DNA of 64,000 bases, taken from NCBI RefSeq assembly GCF_900103505.1, contig NZ_FNIA01000008.1, positions 66,489-130,488 of the forward strand, in the 5' to 3' direction. A program made the position numbers and the translations under genes. Position 1 is the first letter of the stretch; each line of letters opens with the position of its first letter. Below are positions 50,146 to 60,822 of this stretch, one piece after another. The notes under the pieces were generated by a model, which saw nothing but the letters and a program-made list of their open reading frames with translations, ran no database searches and was not told the origin of the DNA. This DNA is from Haloarchaeobius iranensis. Its GTDB lineage: Archaea; Halobacteriota; Halobacteria; Halobacteriales; Natrialbaceae.

Positions 50146-50535
50146 ATGGAGCAAGACCGGACGATATTCGACAAGGACACGTTCCTCGACCTGACGGTGA
50201 ACATGATCCCGCTGTTCATCATGGCGTTCTTCTTCGTGCTGTTCCTGCCGATGGTGTACGGCCCCTTCGGCTGGGACTCGACGTACTCGCTGCTCCAGAT
50301 CGGGCTCATCCTCGTTCCCTTCGGGCTGCTGGCGCTTCTGACGTACTTCTCCGCGGTCGCCATCGAGGGTGACGCCAACGAGACGGAGGCCCGCGAGGCA
50401 GCCGAGGCAGCGGCCGAACCGGAGACCGAGGTCGACGACGCCTCCGCGTCCGACGAGGCCGAAACCGTCGGGACTTCGACGACGAGCGACGAGACCGCAG
50501 CTGACGAGACCGCTGCCGAAGACGACGAGGAGTAG
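50146..50535 (+). CDS. Cox-cluster small membrane protein (DUF6684-like)
   Basis: 129 residues from MEQDRTIFD. Two membrane helices (about 17-38 and 46-68) are followed by an acidic, Thr/Glu/Ala-rich disordered tail of about 55 residues. The N-terminal segment D-L-T-V-N-M-I-P-L-F-I-M-A-F-F is typical of a small family found beside cox genes in haloarchaea. The ATG at 50146 is chosen over a start 30 nt upstream. Function unknown; probably an oxidase accessory subunit or assembly factor. Confidence 0.75.
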   Translation: MEQDRTIFDKDTFLDLTVNMIPLFIMAFFFVLFLPMVYGPFGWDSTYSLLQIGLILVPFGLLALLTYFSAVAIEGDANETEAREAAEAAAEPETEVDDASASDEAETVGTSTTSDETAADETAAEDDEE

Positions 50536-50643
50536 CCGTCACAACCGCCGCTCGCGTCTTCTCCCTCTCCCCATTCGAGAGTGCCATCTCACGACGCCGG
50601 GTTGCGTCGAGAGACCGACACCCGACGAGCATCCCGAACCTTT

Positions 50644-50648
50644 CTTTA
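50644..50648 (+). promoter_or_regulatory. TATA-like element of coxA
   Basis: CTTTA lies 24-28 nt upstream of the coxA ATG, in an otherwise GC-rich gap, the normal distance for a leaderless haloarchaeal gene. Confidence 0.4.
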
Positions 50649-50671
50649 GGGAGTAATCCTCAGAGACTCAC

Positions 50672-52504
50672 ATGGATATTAGCGGACAGATAGTGCTGAC
50701 AGCCCTCATGGCGGTGTTCCTGTTCGGGGTCGTGCTGTTTCTGGCACGGGCCGCGGACTGGCGCACGTACACGCCGCTGGCTGGTGCCGGCTCCGGCATC
50801 GTCAGTCGCGAGGGCGGGTACGGACACGCTGAGAAACCGGCCGGGATATTCCGGTGGCTCACCACCGTCGACCACAAGGACATCGGCATCCTCTACGGCG
50901 TCTACGCCATACTCGCGTTCGCGTGGGGCGGCATCGCCGTCATCATCATGCGGGCGGAGCTCATCACGCCCGGCATCGACGTGACCCAGGCGCTCGCGTC
51001 CTCCATGGGCGTCAGCAACGGGCAGAACCTCTACAACGGCCTCCTCACGAGCCACGGCATCACGATGCTGTTCCTGTTCGGGACGCCCATCCTCGCCGCC
51101 TTCTCCAACTACCTCGTCCCGCTGCTCATCGACGCGGACGACATGGCGTTCCCGCGCATCAACGCCATCGCGTTCTGGATGCTCCCGCCGGGTGCGGTGC
51201 TCATCTGGGCCGGCTTCTTCATCGCGCCGTTCGTCGACAGCGTCGCACCGTCGATGGCGTCCTGGACGATGTACCCGCCGCAGTCCACCGCCCAGACCGC
51301 GCAGGGAGGGGCTGCGTCGACCATCTCCCAGCTCAACGCCGGGACCGACCTGATGCTGCTCGGGCTGCATCTCACCGGCGTCTCGGCGACGATGGGTGCG
51401 ATCAACTTCATCGCGACCATCTTCGCGGAGCGCGGTCCCGACGTCGGCTGGGACAAGCTCGACATCTTCTCGTGGACCATCCTCACGCAGTCCGCGCTCA
51501 TCCTGTTCTCGTTCCCGCTGCTCGGGAGCGCGCTGGTCATGCTGCTGCTCGACCGTAACTTCGCGACGACGTTCTTCACCACCGACGGCGGTGGCACGAT
51601 CCTCTACCAGCACCTGTTCTGGTTCTTCGGCCACCCCGAGGTGTACATCCTCGTCCTGCCCCCGATGGGAATCATCAGCTACGTCCTCCCGCGGTTCTCC
51701 GGGCGGAAGCTGTTCGGCTTCAAGTTCGTCGTCTACTCCACGCTGGCCATCGGCGTGCTCTCGTTCGGCGTGTGGGCTCACCACATGTTCTCGACGGGCA
51801 TCGACCCGCGCATCCGCGCCTCGTTCATGGCCGTCTCACTGGCCATCGCGATACCGAGTGCGGTGAAGACGTTCAACTGGATCACGACGATGTGGAACGG
51901 GAAGATCCGACTGACGACCCCGATGCTGTTCTGCATCGGCTTCGTCGGGAACTTCATCATCGGCGGTGTGACGGGCGTCTTCCTCGCCTCCATCCCCGTC
52001 GACCTCATCCTGCACGACACCTACTACGTCGTCGGCCACTTCCACTACGTCATCATGGGCGCCATCGCGTTCGCCGTCTTCGCGGGCGTCTACTACTGGT
52101 TCCCGCTCGTCACCGGGCGGATGTACCAGGTCACGCTCGCCAAGGCCCACTTCTGGCTCACGATGGTCGGGACGAACCTGACCTTCTTCGCGATGATCCT
52201 GATGGGCTACGCCGGCATGCCGCGTCGCTACGCGACGTACAACCTCATCACGGTCGGCCCCATCGACTTCATCCAGCTGCTGCACGTCCTCGCGACCGTC
52301 GGGGCGTTCATCCTGCTGGTCGCCCAGATCATCTGGCTCTGGAACATGGTGCAGTCCTACCTGGAGGGACCGCGCGTCGGCCCCGACCCGTGGAACCTCG
52401 AAGAGGACGGCGTCGACTCCCGCGAGTGGGACTGGTTCGAGGACCGTCTCGACACGGCGCTCACCGACGGCGGGGAGCCCGAGGACGCAGAAACGGACGC
52501 CTGA
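50672..52504 (+). CDS. coxA: Heme-copper terminal oxidase subunit I
   Basis: 610 residues, about 12-14 membrane helices. Conserved ligands are in L-L-T-S-H-G-I-T near residue 127 (low-spin heme), F-F-G-H-P-E-V-Y-I near 320 (CuB His, and the XGHPEV Glu of A1-type enzymes), W-A-H-H-M-F near 369 (the CuB His pair) and V-V-G-H-F-H-Y near 456 (high-spin and low-spin heme His). It reduces oxygen to water and pumps protons. No subunit II (CuA) or III gene is adjacent. The 60-residue N-terminal extension includes an extra helix, and an acidic tail ends the protein. Confidence 0.96.
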   Translation: MDISGQIVLTALMAVFLFGVVLFLARAADWRTYTPLAGAGSGIVSREGGYGHAEKPAGIFRWLTTVDHKDIGILYGVYAILAFAWGGIAVIIMRAELITPGIDVTQALASSMGVSNGQNLYNGLLTSHGITMLFLFGTPILAAFSNYLVPLLIDADDMAFPRINAIAFWMLPPGAVLIWAGFFIAPFVDSVAPSMASWTMYPPQSTAQTAQGGAASTISQLNAGTDLMLLGLHLTGVSATMGAINFIATIFAERGPDVGWDKLDIFSWTILTQSALILFSFPLLGSALVMLLLDRNFATTFFTTDGGGTILYQHLFWFFGHPEVYILVLPPMGIISYVLPRFSGRKLFGFKFVVYSTLAIGVLSFGVWAHHMFSTGIDPRIRASFMAVSLAIAIPSAVKTFNWITTMWNGKIRLTTPMLFCIGFVGNFIIGGVTGVFLASIPVDLILHDTYYVVGHFHYVIMGAIAFAVFAGVYYWFPLVTGRMYQVTLAKAHFWLTMVGTNLTFFAMILMGYAGMPRRYATYNLITVGPIDFIQLLHVLATVGAFILLVAQIIWLWNMVQSYLEGPRVGPDPWNLEEDGVDSREWDWFEDRLDTALTDGGEPEDAETDA

Positions 52505-52543
52505 GCGGTCGATACTCCTTCGTATTCTTCCGGACGGCCGGCG

Positions 52544-52630
52544 CTAGCTCAGGACGAGCACGAAGCCGGTGACGAACATCAGCGTGACGATGCTGCCGAG
52601 GACGAGTCCGATCAGTTCCTTCTCGCTCAT
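52544..52630 (-). CDS. 28-residue single-helix membrane protein between coxA and the DUF7520-like gene
   Basis: Minus-strand ATG at 52630 to TAG at 52544 encodes M-S-E-K-E-L-I-G-L-V and a further 18 mostly hydrophobic residues ending L-V-L-S. It has a charged N-terminal cap and one transmembrane helix of about 22 residues. The size and pattern match small accessory subunits of terminal oxidases (CydX/subunit IV type), and it lies inside the cox cluster. It opposes coxA, ending 39 nt after its stop, and is divergent from the next gene. Too short for standard gene calling. No homologue is known to me; translation is inferred. Confidence 0.5.
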   Translation of the reverse strand: MSEKELIGLVLGSIVTLMFVTGFVLVLS

Positions 52631-52690
52631 ACCCCGTCCTATGGCGTACAGAGGGAAAGGCTAATCGTTGGCCAGCCCCCAGTCTCGCAC

Positions 52691-52974
52691 GTGACAGAGA
52701 CCGTCAGCGACCGGTTCCGGGGCAGACGAATCGTCGTCGCCATCTACCTGGCTGTCGTCGCACTCGCAGGTGTCTTCGGTGCATCCGTCGGCGTGCTGCT
52801 GCCCGTCGAGTCCGGGCGCGACATCCAGCAGGCGAGCTTCGCGGGCGCCGAGTTCGCGGTGACGCCGCTGAACTTCGCCATCTACGGCATCGTGATGGTC
52901 GGCGTGAGCCTCGGCGTCCTCCTCCTCGCGGTCCGGTTCGTCTCGCGGTTCGACGACGAGTCGGTCGACGAGGG

Positions 52975-52978
<4 letters not shown>
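52691..52978 (+). CDS. Cox-cluster small membrane protein (DUF7520-like)
   Basis: 95 residues from a GTG, with two membrane helices (about 14-38 and 62-83) joined by a polar loop containing G-R-D-I-Q-Q-A-S-F-A-G. Resembles a short haloarchaeal family next to cox genes; family name from memory. The 3' end overlaps the convergent acetyl-CoA synthetase gene by 4 nt (CTAG). Possible accessory subunit of the oxidase; no mechanism visible. Confidence 0.75.
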
Positions 52979-54954
<1,976 letters not shown>

Positions 54955-55080
54955 AGTTCGTTGTAGACCGACGGCGATAACCGGGATAAGCGTTCCCCCG
55001 ACGCCGGTGGCCGGTTAGCAGTCTGGCAGACGAGTCGGAAATGGACAGCTACTCGGTCCTCCGTCGGCGACCTGCACCCG

Positions 55081-56472
55081 ATGAGTTCAGCGTACACGGT
55101 CCACGATGACCGCCTCGACGCCCGCCTCGCCGACGCCGAGTTCGCCATCGCCGTCGTGACGGCGACCAAGCCCGACTTCTACAAGCAGGCCCCCGTCGTC
55201 ACCGCTGCCGACGAGCTGGGCGTCCCCTGCTTCATCCTCCACACCGGCCAGCACTACGACGACCTGCTCGGCCACGGGCTGGCGGAGTACGGCGTCGAGG
55301 ACCACATCGGCGTCGACCTCGGCGTCCGCGGCGGACTCTCCCAGAAGACCGCCGAGGTGACGGAACGGGTCGACCGGTTCACCGACTACCTCGACGAACA
55401 CCACCCGGAGACGACGGTCGTCCCGCTCGTCCACGGCGACACGCACGCCGCCGCGACCGTTCCGCAAGCCTGGGCGTTCGCCACCGGGAACAAGGTCGCG
55501 CACAACGAGGCCGGCCTGCGCGGGATGGCCCCCGACTACGATTCGGTCGACCGCGAGGCGCTGGCAGTTGGGGACGACGATGCGGTCGACGACTTCATCG
55601 ACACCCAGTGGGACGGCGACTGGCACGTCGACCGCTCCGAGCCGTTCCCCGAGCAGTACGACACGTTCGTCGGTTCTGCGGCGTCGCTGTACCACTTCGC
55701 CCCCGTCGAGCTGAACCGCGAGCACCTCCGCCGCGAGGGCTACCCGGAGGAGCGAGTGCCCGTCGTCGGCAACAGCGTCGTCGACGCCATCGCGGCCAAG
55801 CGCGAGGCCGACCTGGACGAGAGCGTCTTCGACGTCTACCCCGTGCTCGAGGAACGCGACGACTGGCTCCGCGTCGACATCCACCGACGCGCGAACCTGC
55901 TCCCCGGCCGGTTCCGCGCCATCGTCGAGGGCGTGATCTCCCTCGTCGAGGACGGCTACAACGTCAACTTCGTCGAGCTCACGGCGACCCGGAACGCCCT
56001 CGAGGCGACGGGGCTGCGCGAGAGGCTGCTCGAACTCGACGAGACGCGGGCGAACTTCCTCTTCACCGGACTCTGGAAGAAGCACGCCCACGTCTACGAG
56101 TTCCTCGAATCGGGACAGTGCATGGCGGAGTTCACGGACTCCGGCAGCATGCAGGAGGAGCTGAACCACATCGACGAGGCGGCGTGCCTCACTGCGCGGT
56201 TCAACACCGACCGCCCGGAGACGGTGTTCGAGGCGAACACGAACCTGCTCGTGCCGCCCATCTCCGGCGAGTTCGTGGCGACGGCGGTCCGCCGGGTCTG
56301 CGAGGACGACGCGCTGCTGGCGACGATGCGGGACGGACCGGCCCTCTACGGTGAGAACGTCGGGCGGGAGCTCGTCTCGTTCATGGACGAGCACCGCGAC
56401 GAGCCCGTGGAGTGGTCCCACGAGCGCGCCGGCTTCGATCTCGGCGAGACGACCGGGATGGACTACCTGTAA
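55081..56472 (+). CDS. wecB: UDP-N-acetylglucosamine 2-epimerase-like protein
   Basis: 463 residues with a GT-B-like epimerase fold. Seen are K-P-D-F-Y-K-Q-A-P-V, T-G-Q-H-Y-D-D-L-L, V-H-G-D-T-H-A-A, H-N-E-A-G-L-R (catalytic Glu), D-I-H-R-R-A-N near 270 and T-D-S-G-S-M-Q-E-E near 352, corresponding to the family's T-x-H-R-x-E-N and T-D-S-G-G-x-Q-E-E. Longer than bacterial WecB (about 375 residues), mainly through an acidic N-terminus and an insertion around 160-200. It would make UDP-ManNAc for surface glycans. No other sugar-nucleotide gene is adjacent, so the true substrate is unproven. Confidence 0.85.
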   Translation: MSSAYTVHDDRLDARLADAEFAIAVVTATKPDFYKQAPVVTAADELGVPCFILHTGQHYDDLLGHGLAEYGVEDHIGVDLGVRGGLSQKTAEVTERVDRFTDYLDEHHPETTVVPLVHGDTHAAATVPQAWAFATGNKVAHNEAGLRGMAPDYDSVDREALAVGDDDAVDDFIDTQWDGDWHVDRSEPFPEQYDTFVGSAASLYHFAPVELNREHLRREGYPEERVPVVGNSVVDAIAAKREADLDESVFDVYPVLEERDDWLRVDIHRRANLLPGRFRAIVEGVISLVEDGYNVNFVELTATRNALEATGLRERLLELDETRANFLFTGLWKKHAHVYEFLESGQCMAEFTDSGSMQEELNHIDEAACLTARFNTDRPETVFEANTNLLVPPISGEFVATAVRRVCEDDALLATMRDGPALYGENVGRELVSFMDEHRDEPVEWSHERAGFDLGETTGMDYL

Positions 56473-58173
56473 TCAGGCCAGCCCGATCTGCTCGGAGTAC
56501 GCGCCGTACTCCGCCTCGAACACCTTCATGATCTCGCCCATCGTCGCGTACTCCTTGACCGCCTCGACGATGGACGGCATCACGTTCTCCCCGGCGTCGA
56601 TGGCGGCTTCGAGGTCCTCGAGTGCGGCCGCGACGGCCTCGTCGTCACGCTCTGACTTCACCTGCTCGAGCCGGTCGAGCTGGCGCTCCTGGGTCTCCTC
56701 GTCGACCTTCAGTATCTCGGGCTCGGTGTCCTCCTCGATGGTGTACTTGTTCACGCCGACGACGATCTCCTCGTCTGCTTCGACGCGCTCCTGGTACTCG
56801 TAGGATGCCTCCTGGATCTCGCGGAGGAAGAAGCCCTGGTCGATGCCCTCGAGCACGCCGTCGCGCACGGACCCCTCGCCCATCTCCCTTATCTCGTCGA
56901 TGTACGCCATCGCCTGCTGTTCGACCTGGTCGGTCAGCGCCTCGATGGCGTAGCTCCCGCCCATCGGGTCGACGATGTCTGCCGCCCCCGACTCCTCGGC
57001 GATGATCTGCTGGGTGCGCAGCGCGACCCGGACCGCACGCTCGGAGGGCAGCGCGAGCGCCTCGTCGAAGCTGTTCGTGTGCAGCGACTGGGTGCCGCCC
57101 ATGACGCCCGCGAGCGCCTGGATGGTGACGCGAACGACGTTGTTCAGGGGCTGCTGTGCGGTGAGGCTCTGGCCGGCGGTCTGCGTGTGGAACTTCAGGC
57201 GCTTGGATTCGGGCTTCTCGGCGTCGTACCACTCGTCCATCACCCGGGCGTAGATGCGCCGTGCGGCGCGGAACTTCGCGATCTCCTCGAAGATGGAGTT
57301 GTGGGAGTTGAAGAAGAAGGAGAGCCGCGGGGCGAACTCGTCGATGTCGAGTCCGCGGTCCATTGCGTCCTCGACGTACGCGAAGCCGTCGGCGAGGGTG
57401 AAGGCCAGCTCCTGTACCGCCGTCGAGCCGGCCTCGCGGATGTGGTACCCCGAGATGGAGATAGGGTGGATGCGGGGAGTCTCCTCGGTGGCGAACTCGA
57501 CGGTGTCGGTGACCAGGTCGAGGCTCGGCTCCGGTGGGATGACCCACTCCTTCTGTGCGATGAACTCCTTCAGCATGTCGTTCTGCATGGTCCCACTGAT
57601 CTCGTCGCGCGGGACGCCACGCTGGTCGGCCAGGGCGACGTACATGGCGAAGATGACCGGCGCGGACGGGTTGATGGTGAAGGAGGTCGAGATCTCGCTC
57701 AGGTCGATGCCGTCGAACAGGATCTCCATGTCCCGCAGCGTGTCGACCGCGACGCCCTCCTTGCCGACCTCGCCGTCCGACAGCGGGTCGTCCGAGTCCT
57801 TGCCCATCAGGCTCGGCATGTCGAACGCGGTCGAGAGCCCGGTCTGGCCCTCGTCGATGAGGTAGTGGAACCGCTCGTTGGTCTCCTCGGCGGTGCCGAA
57901 GCCGGCGAACTGGCGCATCGTCCACGTCCGACCGCGGTACATGGTCGGGTAGGGCCCGCGCGTGTACGGCTCCTCGCCCGGGAAGCCGAGGTCCTCGTCG
58001 TAGTCCAGGTCGGCGACGTCCTCGGGCGTGTACAGCCGGTCCACGTCCATGTTCGACACCGTAGCGAACCGGTCCTTGCGCTCCCCGAAGCGGTCCAGTA
58101 CCGGCTCCAGCGTCTCGGACTCCCACTCCTCGCGCCCCTCGCGAATCTCGGCGAGGTCGTCGTCGTCGTACAT
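56473..58173 (-). CDS. mcmA1: Methylmalonyl-CoA mutase, large (catalytic) subunit
   Basis: 566 residues from MYDDDDL. A TIM-barrel mutase domain without the B12-binding domain, the usual archaeal split. Seen are Y-P-T-M-Y-R-G-R-T-W-T-M-R-Q-F-A-G-F (substrate entry), D-M-P-S-L-M-G-K-D-S-D and H-T-Q-T-A-G-Q-S-L-T-A-Q-Q-P-L-N-N. It interconverts methylmalonyl-CoA and succinyl-CoA using adenosylcobalamin held by the small subunit. A 30-codon upstream extension is rejected. The small subunit and MeaB are 2.2 kb away on the other strand. The stop abuts the epimerase stop. Confidence 0.95.
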   Translation of the reverse strand: MYDDDDLAEIREGREEWESETLEPVLDRFGERKDRFATVSNMDVDRLYTPEDVADLDYDEDLGFPGEEPYTRGPYPTMYRGRTWTMRQFAGFGTAEETNERFHYLIDEGQTGLSTAFDMPSLMGKDSDDPLSDGEVGKEGVAVDTLRDMEILFDGIDLSEISTSFTINPSAPVIFAMYVALADQRGVPRDEISGTMQNDMLKEFIAQKEWVIPPEPSLDLVTDTVEFATEETPRIHPISISGYHIREAGSTAVQELAFTLADGFAYVEDAMDRGLDIDEFAPRLSFFFNSHNSIFEEIAKFRAARRIYARVMDEWYDAEKPESKRLKFHTQTAGQSLTAQQPLNNVVRVTIQALAGVMGGTQSLHTNSFDEALALPSERAVRVALRTQQIIAEESGAADIVDPMGGSYAIEALTDQVEQQAMAYIDEIREMGEGSVRDGVLEGIDQGFFLREIQEASYEYQERVEADEEIVVGVNKYTIEEDTEPEILKVDEETQERQLDRLEQVKSERDDEAVAAALEDLEAAIDAGENVMPSIVEAVKEYATMGEIMKVFEAEYGAYSEQIGLA

Positions 58174-58305
58174 GCGCGTAAGTATTGCCGGACCGGGCAA
58201 TAATGGTTCGGTACCGGTCACCGGGCGGCCAGTGGCCCTGCTGCCCGCGGTCGGCCTCGCCAATCGGGCACCACCTGCCGCCGACAGCTCGGTCCGACTC
58301 GCGCG

Positions 58306-59019
58306 TCAGAACCCGCCGAAGACGGTCTCGAAGTACGGTTCGACGAGCGGTGCGATGCCGGCCACGTCGAACACGACGAGCAGGTAGTAGAGCGCGACGG
58401 GGAGCATGACCGCCCCGGTGAGCCGGTTGATGGCGCTGCTTCGCTGTGCGAGCCACCGGGTCGCCCGTTCGCCGCTGGACTGTGAGACGATACCGAAGAC
58501 GAGCAGGGGCAGGCCCATGCCGAAGCCGAAGGAGAGGAAGCCCACGAAGCCCGCGAGCGGGGTCGCGAACAGCCCCGAGGCGCGAGCGAAGAAGAGCGCG
58601 AGCAGCCCCGGGTTGCAGGGCAGCACGATGGCCCCGAAGAAGAACCCGTACGCGAACGCGGTGACGACGGGATGGCGGGACTGCGGTGGCTCCGTCGTTG
58701 GCAGCCAGCTCACGACGTCGCGGTCGGCCAGCAGCCCGAGGCTGACGGCGGCGAGCACACCGAAGGCGACGGGCGAGACGACCTCGACGACGAGCGTGAG
58801 CGACACCTCCAGCAGGAAGGAGAACACGACGCCGACGCTGGCCATGAACGCGACGACGCCGAGGACGACCAGCCCGGCGAGGCCCGCGCTCGGGACGGGT
58901 CCGTCCTCCGCCTGCGCGGAGAGGTACGCGAGAAACCCGGGGTACAGGGGCAGCGCACAGGCCGCGGTGAGCGGCGTCGCGACCCCGATGAGGAACACCT
59001 CGACGAACCGCTCTAGCAT
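58306..59019 (-). CDS. ccdA: CcdA-like thiol-disulfide membrane transporter
   Basis: 237 residues, six predicted membrane helices, with the two characteristic cysteines in T-A-A-C-A-L-P-L-Y-P-G (near residue 21) and V-L-P-C-N-P-G (near 135). CcdA/DsbD-beta passes reducing electrons from cytoplasmic thioredoxin across the membrane to extracytoplasmic thioredoxin-like proteins, often for cytochrome maturation. It is overlapped by 7 nt with the upstream TlpA-like lipoprotein gene, its obvious electron acceptor. Confidence 0.93.
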   Translation of the reverse strand: MLERFVEVFLIGVATPLTAACALPLYPGFLAYLSAQAEDGPVPSAGLAGLVVLGVVAFMASVGVVFSFLLEVSLTLVVEVVSPVAFGVLAAVSLGLLADRDVVSWLPTTEPPQSRHPVVTAFAYGFFFGAIVLPCNPGLLALFFARASGLFATPLAGFVGFLSFGFGMGLPLLVFGIVSQSSGERATRWLAQRSSAINRLTGAVMLPVALYYLLVVFDVAGIAPLVEPYFETVFGGF

Positions 59020-59558
59020 CCATCGACCTGTTCGCGGAGGAACGAGGCGGACTTGTGACCGTCCTTCAGCCGGCGGGTGCAGCCGTCGGCACAGCGCAGC
59101 AGCATCGGTACCTGTGGCGGGTTCGTCATCGACACGCCGAACTGGCTCACCAGCGAGTCGGTCACGTCCGACGGGGAGACCGCGTAGCGCCAGTCGTAGC
59201 CGTGCTCCCGGGCGTGCCGTCGGACCGCCTCGGCGTCCTCGTTCGGGTCGGTGTCGAGGGCGACGCTGACGACATCGTCACCGACCGCCTCGTGGAACGC
59301 GATGAGTTCGTCCTGCTGGCGCTTGCAGTTCGAACACCAGACGGCGAACGTCTCGACGAGGACCGGCTTCTCGAAGGCGTCGATGGTGAACGTCTCGTCG
59401 GTGAGTACGTCCGTCAGTTCGGTCGAGCGCCACGCGCCGTCCTCTGTCGTACAGTCTCCGCCCCCACCGAGGCCGAGGCTGCTCGTACAGCCCGCCAGGC
59501 TGGCTGTCGCACCGAGGCCGGCGAGGCGGAGGGCGTCCCGACGGGAGAAGTCGCTCAT
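59013..59558 (-). CDS. TlpA/ResA-like thioredoxin lipoprotein
   Basis: 181 residues from MSDFSRRDAL. A Tat motif (S-R-R-D-A-L-R) and lipobox L-A-G-C place it outside, lipid-anchored. The thioredoxin fold has active site W-C-S-N-C near residue 74 and the cis-Pro in Q-V-P. Unusually there is a second pair, R-C-A-D-G-C, near 160, and a final cysteine at the C-terminus, so it may carry a second redox disulfide. It likely receives electrons from the overlapping CcdA and reduces apocytochrome or CuA/CuB-site thiols. The ATG at 59558 is preferred because it leads directly into the Tat motif. Confidence 0.93.
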   Translation of the reverse strand: MSDFSRRDALRLAGLGATASLAGCTSSLGLGGGGDCTTEDGAWRSTELTDVLTDETFTIDAFEKPVLVETFAVWCSNCKRQQDELIAFHEAVGDDVVSVALDTDPNEDAEAVRRHAREHGYDWRYAVSPSDVTDSLVSQFGVSMTNPPQVPMLLRCADGCTRRLKDGHKSASFLREQVDGC

Positions 59559-59643
59559 GTCGGGTACTGGCGATGGATGTGACATAACGACGCGTCTCTC
59601 GTGTGCGAGTCACGCACGACCGGCAGGGGAGAGGGCGAGTCGT

Positions 59644-60246
59644 TCAGACGAGGAGGCTCACGAGCCGCATCTCCGCGCTGTAGACGTGGTTCAGCATGAC
59701 GTAGGTGACGACGCCGAGTGTCAGCGAGAGGATCCACGAACCCGCGGCGATGCGCCCGATGCGCTTGTGGGCCGTGTTCCGGAGCTCCGCGGGCGAGTGC
59801 GTCAGCCCGAGCACCAGCGCGTACAGCACCACCGGCACGGACACCACGGAGAGCACGATGTGGATGGCGAGCATGACGAGGTACGCGCCGTAGACGAGGT
59901 CGGGCGCTCCGACCATCGCCTTCTCGCCGCCGCCGCCGACCTTCGTGAGGTAGAGCACCAGGAACACGAGGATGAGGCTGAACGAGGTCGTCATCGCGGC
60001 CCGGTGCTTGTCGACCTCCCCGTTGCGGATCCAGTACCAGCCGAGCGCGAGCGATATCGTCGCGATGGTGTTGACGACCGCGATAGCGTGCGAGAGCAGG
60101 TCCGTCGTCTCCCTGCCGAGCTCGGGGTAGATGGGGAAGAGCCCGGCGAACGTGCCGAGGACGAGCGCGTAGCCGAGGGCGGAGAGGACGACCGTCGTGG
60201 TCAGTACGTTCTCCCGGACCGTCCCGCGTACGTCTGAGGTGGCCAT
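59644..60246 (-). CDS. DUF420 membrane protein, CtaM-like oxidase assembly factor
   Basis: 200 residues with six predicted helices. Conserved histidines are in L-L-S-H-A-I-A-V-V-N, D-K-H-R-A-A-M and A-H-K-R-I-G-R, together with L-A-I-H-I-V-L and L-N-H-V-Y, the pattern of the DUF420/YozB family. In Bacillus the homologue CtaM is needed to assemble an aa3 oxidase; a metal- or heme-handling role is likely. It fits the terminal oxidase and the thiol-redox genes in this region. It is transcribed in the same direction as tlpA-ccdA, 85 nt upstream of them. Confidence 0.88.
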   Translation of the reverse strand: MATSDVRGTVRENVLTTTVVLSALGYALVLGTFAGLFPIYPELGRETTDLLSHAIAVVNTIATISLALGWYWIRNGEVDKHRAAMTTSFSLILVFLVLYLTKVGGGGEKAMVGAPDLVYGAYLVMLAIHIVLSVVSVPVVLYALVLGLTHSPAELRNTAHKRIGRIAAGSWILSLTLGVVTYVMLNHVYSAEMRLVSLLV

Positions 60247-60370
60247 TGTCGGGGGTTAGGAGTCGGGTGTCATCGTCCTTGCGCTTCCGGCGGGCCGACC
60301 GAACCGCCACTCTCGTTGATTTACTACAGCTATAGTTGAAAAACGGGCGGCGGAGGCGTCGTCGGTTCCG

Positions 60371-60381
60371 TTAAAGTAAAA
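60371..60381 (+). promoter_or_regulatory. TATA-like element of the mutase small subunit-meaB operon
   Basis: TTAAAGTAAAA lies 25-35 nt upstream of the ATG at 60406, matching a leaderless promoter. It shares a 159-nt divergent gap with the DUF420 gene. Confidence 0.5.
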
Positions 60382-60405
60382 CGCGGGCGACCGGAAGGTG
60401 GACGT

Positions 60406-60822
60406 ATGAGTACCGACCAGTCGCAGCGGTCGATTCGGTGTCTCGTGGCCAAGGTCGGGCTGGACGGCCACGACCGCGGCGCACACGTCATCGCACGGGC
60501 GTTCCGCGACGCCGGCTTCGAGGTCATCTACTCCGGACTGCACAAGGCCCCCGACGAGATCGTCCAGGCGGCGGTCCAGGAGGACGTGAACGTCCTGGGC
60601 ATCTCCATCCTCTCGGGTGCCCACAACACGCTCGTCCCGAAGATCATCGAGGGCCTGAAAGAGTACGACGCGTTCGAGGACACGCTCATCCTCGTCGGCG
60701 GGGTCATCCCCGACGACGACAAGGCCGAGCTGAAGGCGCTGGGCGTCGCCGAGGTGTTCGGTCCCGGCACGCCGATGGAGGAGACGGTCGAGTACGTCCG
60801 CCAGAACGCGCCGGAACGATGA
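60406..60822 (+). CDS. mcmA2: Methylmalonyl-CoA mutase, small (cobalamin-binding) subunit
   Basis: 138 residues, a stand-alone B12-binding domain. The D-x-H-x-x-G motif is present as G-L-D-G-H-D-R-G-A-H near residue 18, followed by the conserved S-I-L-S-G-A-H near 68 and G-G-V-I-P near 102. The His replaces the lower axial base of cobalamin. It pairs with the catalytic subunit encoded at 56473-58173. The stop overlaps meaB by ATGA, so chaperone and B12 subunit are made together. Confidence 0.95.
   Translation: MSTDQSQRSIRCLVAKVGLDGHDRGAHVIARAFRDAGFEVIYSGLHKAPDEIVQAAVQEDVNVLGISILSGAHNTLVPKIIEGLKEYDAFEDTLILVGGVIPDDDKAELKALGVAEVFGPGTPMEETVEYVRQNAPER

Noticed and set aside
55081-56472. Methylmalonyl-CoA epimerase next to the mutase
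   Set aside because: The epimerase here is a sugar-nucleotide (UDP-GlcNAc 2-epimerase) type, with the N-E-A-G and T-D-S-G motifs; no methylmalonyl-CoA epimerase is seen in the window.
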